A DNA stretch of 64,000 nt from Notamacropus eugenii (taxonomy: Eukaryota; Chordata; Mammalia; Diprotodontia; Macropodidae): the NCBI RefSeq assembly GCF_028372415.1, contig NC_092874.1:55527865-55591864 (forward strand). The letters run 5' to 3'. The notes beneath the pieces were generated by a model. That model saw only the letters and a list, made by a program, of their open reading frames with translations, had not been told where the DNA came from and did no database searches. Shown one piece after another: positions 46,846-57,749 of the stretch. Both the position numbers and the translations under genes were made by a program. The first letter of the stretch is position 1. Each line of letters opens with the position of its first letter.

Positions 46846-49600
46846 GGGGAGCCAAGATGGAGGAGTAGAAAGACACACATACGCTACCTCTGAACCCACA
46901 ACCCATAAAATATCTGTAAAAAAGAACTCCCAACAAATTCTGCAGCAGCAGAAGCCACAGAACAACAGAGCAGATGAGATTTCTGTTCCAGAGAGCCCTG
47001 AAAACAGACACCAAAGGTCCATCGCACCGCAAACCCAGAGCCGAGCCCAGCCCTGCCTTGGCCCCGCAGCACCAAGAGGAGCAGATCCAAGCAGGCTTCA
47101 GGGACAGAATCTCCAGAGGCCGCGTGGGTCCCTCAACCCATGGGCCCCAAAGGTTGGTAAGAGGGTCTTCTCGGCTTGCCGAGAGGGGAGTGGGGTGCCC
47201 CCATAACTCAGGCCCCCTCGGGAGGCAGCAGCAGAGGCAGCAGCAGACTGGGGCTCCCCAAGCAGGCAGGAGCCAGGATCCATTGTTGAAGGTCTCTGCA
47301 TAAACCCCCTGAGGGAACTGAGTTCCTGTGGTGGCCCTGCCCCCACCTGAACACCTGAACTTAATCTCACAGTGAATAGCAGCCCCGCCCCCACCAAAGC
47401 CCTGAGGCTGGGACGGAGCATTTCAATCTCAGACCCCAAGCTGGCTGGGCGGATCTGGAGGCAAAGTGGGTGTGAAGAGAATACTCAGAAGTCAAGTCAC
47501 TGGCTGGGAAAATGCCCAGAAAAGGGAAAAAAAATAAGACTATAGAAGGTTACTTTCTTGGTGAACAGGTATTTCCTCCCTTCCTTTCTGATAAGGAAGA
47601 ACAATGCTTACTACTATCAGGGAAAGACACAGAAGTCAAGGCTTCTGTATCCCAGCCCACCTAATGGGCTCAGGCCATGGAAGAGCTCAAAAAGGATTTT
47701 GAAAATCAAGTTAGAGAGGTAGAGGAAAAACTGGGAAGAGAAATGAGAGACATGAAGTCAAAGCATGAACAGCAGGTCAACACCCTGCTAAAGGAGACCC
47801 AAAAAAATGCTGAAGAAAATAACACCTTGAAAAATAGGCTAACTCAATTGGCAAAAGAGGTTCAAAAAGCCAATGAGGAGAAGAATGCTTTCAAAAGCAG
47901 AATTAGCCAAATGGAAAAGGAGATTCAAAAGCTCACTGAAGAAAATAGTTCTTTCAAAATTAGAATGGAACAGATGGAGGCCAATGACTTTATGAGAAAC
48001 CAAGAAATCACAAAACAAAACCAAAAGAATGAAAAAATGGAAGATAATGTGAAATATCTCATTGGAAAAACAACTGACCTGGAAAACAGATCCAGGAGAG
48101 ACAATTTAAAAATTATGGGACTACCTGAAAGCCATGATCAAAAAAAGAGCCTAGACATCATCTTTCATGAAATTATCAAGGAAAACTGCCCTGAGATTCT
48201 AGAACCAAAGGGCAAAATAAGTATTCAAGGAATCCACAGAACACCACCTGAAAGAGATCCAAAAAGAGAAACTCCTAGGAACACTGTGGCCAAATTCCAG
48301 AGTTCCCAGGTCAAGGAGAAAATATTGCAAGCAGCTAGAAAGAAACCATTCAAGTATTGTGGAAATACAATCAGGATAACACAAGACCTAGCAGCTTCTA
48401 CATTAAGGGATCGAAGGGCATGGAATAGGATATTCCAGAAGTCAAAGGAACTAGGACTAAAACCAAGAATCACCTACCCAGCAAAACTGAGTATAATACT
48501 TCAGGGGAAAAATTGGTCTTTCAATGAAATAGAGGACTTTCAAGCATTCTTGATGAAAAGACCAGAGCTGAAAAGAAAATTTGACTTTCAAACATAAGAA
48601 TAAAGAGAACCATGAAAAGGTAAACAGCAAAGAGAAGTCATAAAGGACTTACTAAAGTTGAACTGTTTACATTCCTACATGGAAAGATAATATTTGTAAC
48701 TCTTGAAACTTTTCAGTATCTGGGTACTGGGTGGGATTACACACACACACATGCACACACACATAGAGACAGAGTGCACAGAGTGAATTGAAGAGGATGG
48801 GATCATATCTTAAAAATATGAAATCAAGCAGTGAGAGAGAAACATACTGGGAGGAGAAAGGGAGAAATGGAATGGGGCAGACTATCTCTCATAATAGAGG
48901 CAAGCAAAAGACTTATTAGTGGAGGGAAAAAGGGGGGAGGTGAGAGAAAAACAGGAAGTTTACTCTCATCACATTCCACTAAAGAAAGGAATAAAATGCA
49001 CACTCATTTTGGTATGAAAACCTATCTTACAATACAAGAAAGTGGGGGAGAAGGGGATAAGCAGGGTGGGGGGGATGATAGAAGGGAGGGCATGGGGAGG
49101 AGGGAGCAATCTGAGGTCAACACTCATGGGGAGGGACAGGATCAAAAGAGAGAATAGAAGTAATGGGGGACAGGATAGGATGGTGGGAAATATAGTTAGT
49201 CTTATACAACACAACTAATATGGAAGTCATTTGCAAAACTACACAGACATGGCCTATATTGAATTGCTTGCCTTCCAAAGGGAAAGGGTGGGGAGGGAGG
49301 GAGGAAGACAAGTTGGAACTCAAAGTTTTAGGAACAACTGTTGAGTACTGTTCTTGCTAATAGGAAATAAGAAATACAGGTAAAGGGGTATAGGAAATTA
49401 TTTGGCCCTACAGGACAAAAGAGAAGACGGAGACAAGGGCAGAGAGGGATGATAGAAGAGAGAGCAGATTGGTGATAGCGGCAATTAGAATACTCGGTGT
49501 TTTGGGGTGGGGGGAGGGGACAAAAGGGGAGAAAATTTGGAACCCAAAATTTTATGAAAATGAATGTTAAAAGTTAAATAAAAAAAAATTTTTTAAAAAG
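46846..49600 (+). mobile_element. Second ORF1-only L1 (half-L1-like) element, complete, with target duplication
   Basis: A 2.75-kb plus-strand insertion beginning GGAGCCAAGATGGAGGAG and ending in an A-rich tail. The 16-bp duplication TGAAATATCATTTTGG is identical at 46832-46847 and 49601-49616. It has the same layout as the 6.2-9.1 kb copy: GC-rich leader, ORF1, then about 1 kb of 3' UTR with (CA)n and G-rich tracts, and no ORF2. It interrupts an older dispersed repeat. Confidence 0.88.
47512..48600 (+). pseudogene. L1 ORF1 copy with one premature stop
   Basis: The start at 47512 (MPRKGKKNKTIEGYF) is in frame with the long open frame from 47677 to the stop after FDFQT. A single TAA at 47662-47664 interrupts them; the other copy has CAA (Gln) at this place. 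The rest, coiled coil, RRM-like and C-terminal domains, is open. Confidence 0.85.
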
Positions 49601-49860
49601 TGAAATATCATTTTGGATCCTTGTGTGGAGGGTGCCTGGAGAAGCATGGGACTGTATGCAAGTAGACCAATTAGGAAGCTATTGCAACAGTCCAGGCAGG
49701 AGATGACAAGGGCCTGAATTAGGTTGGTTGTGGTTAAGTGGAGAAAAGATGACAGCTGGGAGAGATGTTGTGGGGAAAGCATTGATAAGACTAGGAACTG
49801 GGGAGGCGGAGGGAGATCAGTAAGGGTGAAAAAGGCTGAGAACCTGGGTGATTAGAAGAA

Positions 49861-50949
49861 TTGAGGATGCCATCCACAGAAATAGGAAAGTTATAAGGAG
49901 GTGGGGTTTTAGGGAGAAAATTAATGAGAAGAGAAATTTAAATTAAGTAAAATTCATTCTGTATGGCTTCAGAGGGCAGAAAAGGGAAAATGGAGAGAAA
50001 ATTACGGAGAATTCACATTGATAAGGATAAAAATTTTTTTTTATCAGTTTGAATTGTCTAAAGTTCTGACAGAAAAAACAAATTTCACTGTACTTAGCAA
50101 AGTCCTAGGTAAATAGTAAGTAGTTATAAAACAAACATTGATAATTATTTCATGGGAGTTTCAAAGTCACTGAGAACATCTACAAAGAAGCAGGCCAAAA
50201 AGTATTAAAACAGAAGATATGAACTGGAGGTACACATGCCAGGTTGCTTCAGAGTAAATAATTTGTCATGTGGGACTGGGTTAGTGAGAGTAGTTTTCAC
50301 AGACGTAGTGAATTGGCAGATATTGTAACAGGAAATAATTCTGGGTGGCAGAAATGGAAAAGAGTCAAGTACAGTAATCATATATGTCCTTGAGAGTATT
50401 TCTATTTTCAAGAAATGCAAGGAAAGTCTTAACTTTTTGGCAAAAGGAGTATCATCTGTCCTTCCATTCTTCCTGATTTTTATTCTAGAAATGTGTTAAA
50501 CATACCTATAAGGTATGCCAAGTAGAAGGGCCGTATAACCACAAAGGAGTCTGTTGCAGTAATTCAGGTGTCAAGAGCTTGAAATGAAGTAGAAAGGGCG
50601 GAAATAAAAAGGAAGAAGCAAAATCAATAAACACTGAGAAGAAAAACGAGCAGGGATATGTGATTGACCTCCAGGCCTTAAGTAAAAAGGATAATTGGCA
50701 AAATAATTAATAAAGATTAAGAGAACATATGAAAAGAAATGTCCACCAGCTAAAAAACAAACAAGGCATTCGGTTACCTTCCGGATTAAATCTGGAAAAG
50801 GTGGATAGTTGTTTTCCCCAGGGGATTTCTGACACGTGTGTCTCTCTCCTTTCCCCAGATCCCAAAAGAAAAAACAGAATTTAAGTCAGATGTCTGTTTC
50901 CCAAAAAGGGCTTCTTAGAGTTCAGGAAATTTCTCTCCCTAAGCCAGAG
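49861..50949. other. Sequence before the CpG island, nothing recognised
   Basis: Ordinary AT-rich DNA with a possible piece of the long dispersed repeat near 50550-50650. Confidence 0.4.
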
Positions 50950-51329
50950 TGGACAAGCTTAAGAAAACTTGGGAAACGGCAGGATCTGTAATCTTCTCGG
51001 GAAGGGCCTTGGGAGGGGAGATAAAGGGACTGAAGCTCAGGAACCTCTCCACTCCCCGTTCCCGGTCCGAGACAAGCCCCTCACTCCACAGCAGCCGGCT
51101 GCCAGGTTAGGTCCGGGGGAGGGTCACTCTGAAGAGACAGTGGGTTCTGCTGCCCAAGCTTGCCCTCGGGGCTCGGGCCTAGCCACCTGGCAGCAGGACA
51201 GGGACGGATCACTCCCTGATCATTCCCCAGGGGAAGGTGCGGGAGACACAGACTCAGACACACCCTCAGACCGAGGGGGGCAAAGGGGCAAAGTGACGGG
51301 GCCTTGGGGAGCAAGGGGGCAGCGGGGGG

Positions 51330-51550
51330 CAGCTGCTTTTCAGTCGTGCCTGACTCCTCGGGACCCCGGAGGGGGTCTTCTTGGCAGAGACACTGCAGTG
51401 GTTTGCCATCTCCTTCTCTGGCTCATTTTACAGATGAGGAAACTGAGGCAGACGGGGTGGAGGGCTTGGCCGGCGTCATACCGCTGTAAGTGTCTGGGGC
51501 CGGACTGGAGCTCCCAAAGAGGGGCGTTCCCGACTCCAGGCCGGGAGCTC
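51330..51550 (+). repeat. SINE fragment inside the CpG island
   Basis: The stretch from CAGTCGTGCCTGACTC through TTTACAGATGAGGAAACTGA and on to AAGTGTCTGGGGCCGGACT follows the layout of an abundant marsupial SINE, but is GC-shifted like its surroundings. Family name not assigned. Confidence 0.6.
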
Positions 51551-51601
51551 GCCCCATGGCACCAGCGGGCTTGCGAGCAGGGCAGACCGGGGCTCCGAGG
51601 G

Positions 51602-51681
51602 AAGGACAGACGGACAGACGACGTGCGTTCGCGGACAGACAGACATTTACTCAAGGGGATAGACAGACAGACCAGCACTTC
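51602..51681. repeat. Degenerate GACA/GACG simple repeat in CpG island
   Basis: Interrupted GACAGACG/GACAGACA runs lie just before the heptamer array. Confidence 0.6.
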
Positions 51682-51750
51682 GGGAGGGAGAAAGGAAGGC
51701 CCAGAAGGGCTCAGGGACCTAGAGAGGGGACACTGTCCGGCGGCGCGCGC

Positions 51751-51932
51751 GGAGCCCGGAGCCCGGAGCGCGGAGCCCGGAGCCCGGAGCGCGGAGCGCG
51801 GAGCCCGGAGCGCGGAGCCCGGAGCCCGGAGCCCGGAGCCCGGAGCGCGGAGCGCGGAGCCCGGAGCCCGGAGCCCGGAGCCCGGAGCCCGGAGCGCGGA
51901 GCCCGGAGCCCGGAGCCCGGAGCCCGGAGCCG
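51751..51932. repeat. 7-bp minisatellite GGAGC(C/G)C, 25 full units
   Basis: Counted from the sequence: 25 heptamers, each GGAGCCC or GGAGCGC, then GGAGCC and GGAGTCC. The order of the two variants is irregular, with runs of up to five GGAGCCC. Every unit junction holds a CpG. The array lies within the CpG island. Confidence 0.95.
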
Positions 51933-52939
51933 GAGTCCACCCCGCGCTCGCGCTCAGCCTCACCCAGGAAGGATCAGAGGTGGGGGAGGGGAGGCGGCGC
52001 GCTCTCGCCTCTCCCGGCTCGGGGACTTCGCGGGTCTCTCGGCCCGGGTTCGGGCCTGGGTTGGGGCCTCCAGGCCGCCGTCCTCACCTCCACGGCCCCT
52101 CGGCGCGCTCCGCTCCCCATTCCCTAGCGGCCAGATTAAGCCACGGCTGAGAGGGCGGACGGAAGGCCGCGAGGGTCCCGCCCCAGACGCCAGGGGCGGG
52201 GCTTCCTTGCGTGAAGTCACCGTCAGCCCGTCCCCCTCCCTCCCCGCCCCTCCCGCTCGGGCCCCAGCCACGTGGAGAGCAGAAGAAGCGAGGCGGAGAG
52301 CTGGTGGGACCCGGGAAGCTCTGGCACGCGTCCCCGAGATGCTCGGGCGGGAGTTGGTCTTCGTCCCCGCTCCGAAGCCCCCATAGCAGCCCAGGAAGAA
52401 GGAGTCCACCCACCAGACCTCAGCCCGGACCTCCCTGAGCCTCAGTTTCCCCGTGTGTGCCACGGGCCGTGAGATTAGGGAGTAGAATGAGGGACCTCAA
52501 AAGCCACCCCTCCGTGGCACAGACGGGGACACACCGAGGAAGGCTGGAGAGGTCCTTGTAGACCTGGAACTCCCCACCCTAAATCAAGTCAGGGTGGTTC
52601 CTCTTCGGATTGACGGGCCAGATGGGCTGGTTCAGATCCCACTGAGTCACTTACTGCATTTGTGTGACCGTGAGCGGGTCCCTAAACCTGTAAAATGTGG
52701 GAGCTGCGCAGACTAGTCTCCGAGGCCTCTACCTTCTGTTTCTAAATCCTAACGAACAGTGGTTGTATGCAAAGCCCCAGAGGTGTGAAGCCCAAAACAG
52801 CCAACCAGGCTGAGTAACTAAACAGAACTGTAATTGTGAGGTCGTTGGAGGAGAGGTGACACTAATCAATAGGGTAATCATGAAAGGCTTCCCTTTCGAG
52901 GTATGCTTCAGAGCTCTAAGAGGAGGCTCTGGTGCATTC

Positions 52940-53464
52940 CTGGAATGGGGAACCAACCTGTGTGCTGAGACACAGAGGTGGAAAGCAGGATGTTGGGTTT
53001 GGCACACATAGATCAGTCCGGTTGGAACATAGAACGTGTGGTAGGAAATACTATGAAATGGAAATAGGCTGGAGCCAAATGGTGCAGGACTTTAAGTGTC
53101 AATTCAACGTGCTGTTAAAAGGACCTGGTTTAAATTCTACTTGTGGGACCTTAGACAAGTCATGTAACTTCTCTGGGTCTCAGTTTCCTCATCTGCAAAA
53201 TAGGTAGCCTCTGATATCCTGTCCAGCTCTAAATCTGTGTACCGATGTTCCCATCCTAGGGGAACAAGGAACCATGGAAACTTCTTGAACAAGGACAACT
53301 TGTGCTTTAGAAGATTATTTTGATAGCCATGGGATTGGTTGGAGGAACCTAGAGATTGGAAGCAGGGGGAAAAAATTTAAAAACTATTGCAATAGTTCCA
53401 GATAAGAGGTAATGAAGTCCTGAACCAGGGTAGTGCCTTGTATGAGTAGGAACTTGACCAGTGA
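52940..53464. repeat. Long old dispersed repeat (copy 4) with a MIR-like insert
   Basis: TCAGTCCGGTTGGAACATAG and GGAGCCAAATGGTGCAGGAC precede a MIR/THER-like stretch (53110-53240). The copy resumes and stops at the retroviral LTR. Confidence 0.45.
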
Positions 53465-53874
53465 TGCTGCGGACAGCGCAGTCGGGCAGGTCTGGAGTGG
53501 TTATGGGGCTCACAGAGCCAGGATGAAAAGATCTGTGGGACACAGCAGTCTGAACAAGCTGAGTTTTTTCTAGACATACTGAGCCAATAAATCAGGGGGT
53601 TGGGGTGCTTAAATAGTAAAAAACCATAGGGGTAGCAATTGAGGCATGAAATGGAACAGATTGTGATAAGTAGAAAGGGAGGCCTCAAGGTCTCTTTTCT
53701 CAGAATATTATCCTGTATAGCAGTGGCCCTGATTTCTGGAACTTCAACACCTGAATTCAAGGATATGGACCTGAGGACAATATATCACTTAACTTCTCAA
53801 GTCAGCTATATTCTCCCTTGGAGGAGGGAAACTCTTGATAAGGGGATCTTTCAAACCCCTCAAGGTTCTCCACA
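53465..53874 (-). repeat. 3' LTR of the outer provirus
   Basis: A copy of 61640-62050 in the same orientation. The AATAAA of the other copy reads AAAAAA here (plus-strand TTTTTT near 53565). Confidence 0.82.
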
Positions 53875-53887
53875 TCTGCCCCTTTCT
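53875..53887 (-). other. Polypurine tract before the 3' LTR
   Basis: AGAAAGGGGCAGA on the minus strand stands directly between the env stop and the TGTGGAGAACC start of the LTR. Confidence 0.7.
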
Positions 53888-53890
53888 GTT

Positions 53891-54733
53891 TTACAGAGAC
53901 TCTTTCCTCTTCATCCGAATGTTGAATGCCAGGTTATGTATAGTATTGAGGAACAAGGACAGCAGGGTAAGAGCACAGATACAAATACAAAATACTCCTA
54001 CAAGGCCTATGAACAACAGCCTGAGATCTTGTGCAAGGCCACTAAAAAACCCCTGTGCTCTATTTATCATGTCTGTAATCTGTTGTGCAACCTCTGGTGG
54101 ATCCAAGTCGCTATGACTTCTGGCATCATCAATAATGTGAACAATTTGTTCCAAATCATCCGTATCCATAGTTACATTATTAACATTCCATAATCCTCTT
54201 AAGTGATTGGCAATTTTGGTAAAATTATAATGGGTATCATTATAATTCACATTTAACAAACAAAAATGGGTAAACCTATAATCACATTTTAATCTACTAT
54301 ATAAGGTGAGTATCTCAACTTGTTCATTAATTTCTATTACATCCCATCGCAATTCATCAATGGCTTGATAAAAATCCTTATTAATTTTTTCTTGTACTTG
54401 AAATGCCCTTGTAATATTTTTGGACAATTGATCCAAATATTTGGCTTGTTTAACTTCTGTTTGTACATGCATAATACCTTCTGTTAAAGCTACACTACTA
54501 GCAATAATGGCTACTAAAGCAATAATTCCAAAAATAATACAGGAAATACACCTTTTTTTTACAAGAAAGCAATTTTTTGCAAAGCAAATCAATAGTCTGA
54601 TCTCCTGGAGCTTGATATCATTGAGTCTCCTTGTCTGGAAGGAGAGCAAATGGTGTGTGTTTGTTTGTGAGTTATTACAGCTGGCTCCATTGTAGCTGGA
54701 ATTTGGAATGTTATCTCTTTCCCTCCCCATCAT
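53891..54733 (-). pseudogene. Retroviral env transmembrane subunit of the outer provirus, open frame of 280 codons
   Basis: The frame has a fusion-peptide-like hydrophobic segment (IIFGIIALVAIIASSVALTE), a heptad-rich ectodomain, a CX7C disulfide loop (CDYRFTHFC), several N-glycosylation sites (NDT, NFT, NVT) and a C-terminal membrane anchor (LLFIGLVGVFCICICALTLL) with a short cytoplasmic tail. The simple CX7C loop without an extra Cys fits betaretroviral rather than gammaretroviral env. The surface subunit is not recognisable upstream, so this is a fragment despite the intact frame. Confidence 0.75.
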
Positions 54734-54739
54734 CCCTTC

Positions 54740-57735
54740 TCTCTGATGGCTGAAGCATCAGGGAGGAGAATGGGAGAGAGAAAGAGAGAAACTCATCTTA
54801 TATTATTTAGTTTACATGATTGCTAAATGCAGTTTTACATAAGAAATACAAGGAAATAATATGTGAAGTTTCAAAGGACATTTAATCAAAGCCCACTAGG
54901 AGAACAACATGGGTATGAAGTTTAAGGAAAGCATAAAAGTTTTAGAAATTGTTGGAAAGTTGTTGGTAAAATTCTCCCTCTCTTTCTACCTTCTAACCCT
55001 GGCCAGGTTGTGAAGGTGGAGAGAAAGACAAGAAGAAATTGGGGAAATTTTTCCCCTCATATCAGACAGCCAGATTGACTAGCATTTTAATTATCTCATG
55101 CCTCTCCTAAAAGAGAAAAAGGTTTTGTGTAATGGGATACAATGAAAAGGTATTTATTCTGATCGTATTTTAAAGGAAACTTGTCACTCCTAATTGGATG
55201 TTTAAGACAGGTCAGAATTTGTTGCATTATTTGACACTAAAGCAAATTGGGAAAATGCATAAATCTGAAAATGAAAAAAGACACCTCAGAGATGAAACTT
55301 TGAGCTCCCAAGTGGAAAGGAGGGGACTAGGCATCACTGAACTTTGTTCCAGAGTCTCCCTCACTTTGCAGTTTCACAGCTTTTTCTCTCAAAAACGTTT
55401 TTAAGGAGTGGACACAGACATCAAATTTTCTTGAGTAAAAGTTAGAACCATTAAGGTTTTTATTTTGCTCTGTAATCCAGAAATGGTGTTAGAGAAAGCA
55501 ATTTATAATCTCAATTTTGTTGAAACTAAAAGATGTTGGAAAAATTGTGTAAAGCCAGTTATGTTATTTAAAATTTTGTCAGTCTTACTAACCTTGTCTT
55601 ATAATGTTTTGTAATTGCCATTTAGAAAACCTGGTATTTTCACCTTTGCCTGTTAAAGAAGTTACAGCTAAAACAATTTGAATATCATTTATAAAAGTTG
55701 TAAGTAAGATTGTTAACTAAATTTTTGGAGTTACTGCTTTAATGCTAAAACCTAACATTGTCAATGGCTCATTGCGTGTGGAAAGAAAGAAATTGAGTAA
55801 AAATTTTATTTAGACTGGTTCTGCCCATTTAGAACAGTCCTCCTGTATGTTTGGGGGTTGGCAGGCATGGGATCCATGCCAATTCCTTTTATTTTGTAAA
55901 ACTGCCAAGGCCCCTTTCATATGGACAAGATTATCAGTTCTAAGAAAGAAATTTGTTTGGCTTATATAATTCATAAAGAATGAATGGGACTTGCTTAAAA
56001 GTTGTAACAGATAGAAAGGATTTTTAACAATTGACTTTAATATCAGGACAAGTTTTAAATTTGAGAAGGAAGGATCTTAAATGGAATCCCTTATGTATGT
56101 GAGTCCTGTTAATCTTCATTGCTTATTGCAACTCCATGGGAATACAAATAACTGTATTTGGCTTTAAGCTACGATTAGTGAAATTTGCTGTTTAAGGTAA
56201 AAGCGTTTGGGACCATAAATATTTTTGTTTTAGTTTGAATTTGGGTATAGTTGTTTGCATTAAATCAGTATCTGAGAGAACTACTACAAGTTATTCAGAG
56301 GGAATGTGATCCTGCACTAACAGGTGAAGTTTGTACCTGGAAAGGAAATACTGAGGGGACAGTTCTGGACTCAATCTAGGATGGGATCCTCCTGGTCAGT
56401 TTCCCCATTGTGTCTTTTTAAAAAGAAATGTTTCTCATCTGACTATTCTGAGTCTGGCTATAATACAGATATTGCATGACTGCAAAATTTCACTCCTATC
56501 TGAATTCAAACAGAGTCATAGATGTTTTATCCTCTCATATTTGCTATATTACATGTCCCTACTTTTTTCTTCTGTAGCAAATTTCTATGATCAATAGCAA
56601 GTGACCAGTAAAATATGTGAGCCCTTTTGTGTAACCTTATTGGGAAAACTAATATTATTTTTATCTGAAATTAAAACATGTTCATAAATTTGTGTAAACT
56701 ACTTAAGACTCACCTTAAGATGCCCTCATTGTTTAAAAGGATTTTAAAAGCAATAGTATTTATCTGTAATCTTTCTCTTACTGTTACCAAAGTGAGATTC
56801 CATTGCACCTTTTTGACTAAAGCATTTTGTGATATCTAGGAATTCTGTAATAATTAAGAATTTGGTTTGTTCTAATACTTTGGGAATTCATATTACTTGA
56901 GGACATTGTTGTACCAACAAAATTTTAATGAATTTTAATTTTATAAGGTTTATTCTTGTTTCAAAGTGAAAAGAAAACTATCATTGTAAAAGGTTTCAGC
57001 CAATTTTCTTTATAAATGTTTAGTGATTCTCACAATCAGGATAAAATTTGAACTGTTTTAAAGGAAGAATACATATTTCTGGAAGAAGTGTTTCCAACCA
57101 AACCAACTAAAATTTTCGTTTTCAAGATAAGGTATTGCTAAAATTAATACGTAATGATCTATGAAGCAGAAAAGATCTTGCTGTTTTGATAGGCAACAGT
57201 TGAAATTCATGTGTGAATGTATTCACAACTTCATTTTTAAAAGTTTTTCTTCCAGAATGAATATTATCCAGAAAAAGATAAACAAGCCTGTGAAACATCA
57301 ATGAAAATCTATTCAGTTGTGAAGTTCAAGTTAGAAATCTCTTTTGTTTAAGACAATACAGCTATGCTATTTCTGACAACCAGTCTCAGAGGGTTTAAGT
57401 GTGTTGAGAAAGTGTGGGGAAGTATTTTCAGAAGACAGAAAAATGATGTAACTACCATGTTTAACCGCTTCTGGTCATTTTTTGGCGTTTGTTTGTTAAT
57501 ATCCTTGCCAGATTTGTCTCCTCCAGGTTTAGTGTCTTCCACTTTAAAGATGACTGTTCTGGCTTTATATGACCCATGACCCTCTGGACCTGGCATCACA
57601 CTAGCTACAGACCTCTCCAATGTCAGGACCCTGTGAGGCAGGGACAGCTCTACGTCCACTCTCAGCAGGAAGCAACTGCAGAAACCGAGACCTTTGTCCC
57701 TTACCCCAAAAGATTTGGGTTTCATCCATTTAAAA
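54740..57735. other. AT-rich interior of the provirus region, no recognisable gene
   Basis: About 3 kb with stops in all frames. No pol, protease or LTR pattern was seen. The right edge, 57560-57745, has a short open stretch ending in an A5G6 tract followed by AATGATGGGG, like the junction of a class I retroviral env end, polypurine tract and LTR. Confidence 0.4.
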
Positions 57736-57749
57736 AGGGGGGAATGATG

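Larger units (their letters stand above)
46500..49860. repeat. Long old dispersed repeat (copy 3), split by the ORF1-only L1
   Basis: The left part 46500-46830 (GGACAGTCGATGCAAAAGTA; CACTGAAGCTTTCTGAACAA) and right part 49617-49860 (TTAGGAAGCTATTGCAACAG) form one copy once the 46846-49600 insertion is removed. Confidence 0.5.
50950..52420. promoter_or_regulatory. CROT: CpG island, probable CROT promoter and first noncoding exon
   Basis: GC content and CpG density rise sharply here and fall again after about 52450. The island contains GC boxes (GGGGCGGGGC near 52194), a CACGTG E-box at 52269-52274, and a good minus-strand splice donor, GTGGAG/GTGAGG, with the intron starting at 52087. It lies upstream of the CROT start exon with no other gene between, so I infer a CROT promoter and a 5' UTR exon spliced to 38918. 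In human a noncoding RNA diverges from this promoter; I cannot see one here. Long open frames in the island are a by-product of GC richness. Confidence 0.65.

Noticed and set aside
47098-47439. Minus-strand frame of 113 codons
   Set aside because: Antisense to the leader of the second ORF1-only element; it mirrors the frames at 8365-9193.
51751-51932. CRISPR array
   Set aside because: Uninterrupted 7-bp tandem units without spacers in a eukaryotic genome; a minisatellite explains it.
50969-52463. Several long overlapping open frames (up to 393 codons) on both strands
   Set aside because: They come from GC-rich island DNA and a 7-bp repeat that cycles through all frames; both strands are open and the peptides are Arg/Ser/Pro/Gly repeats.
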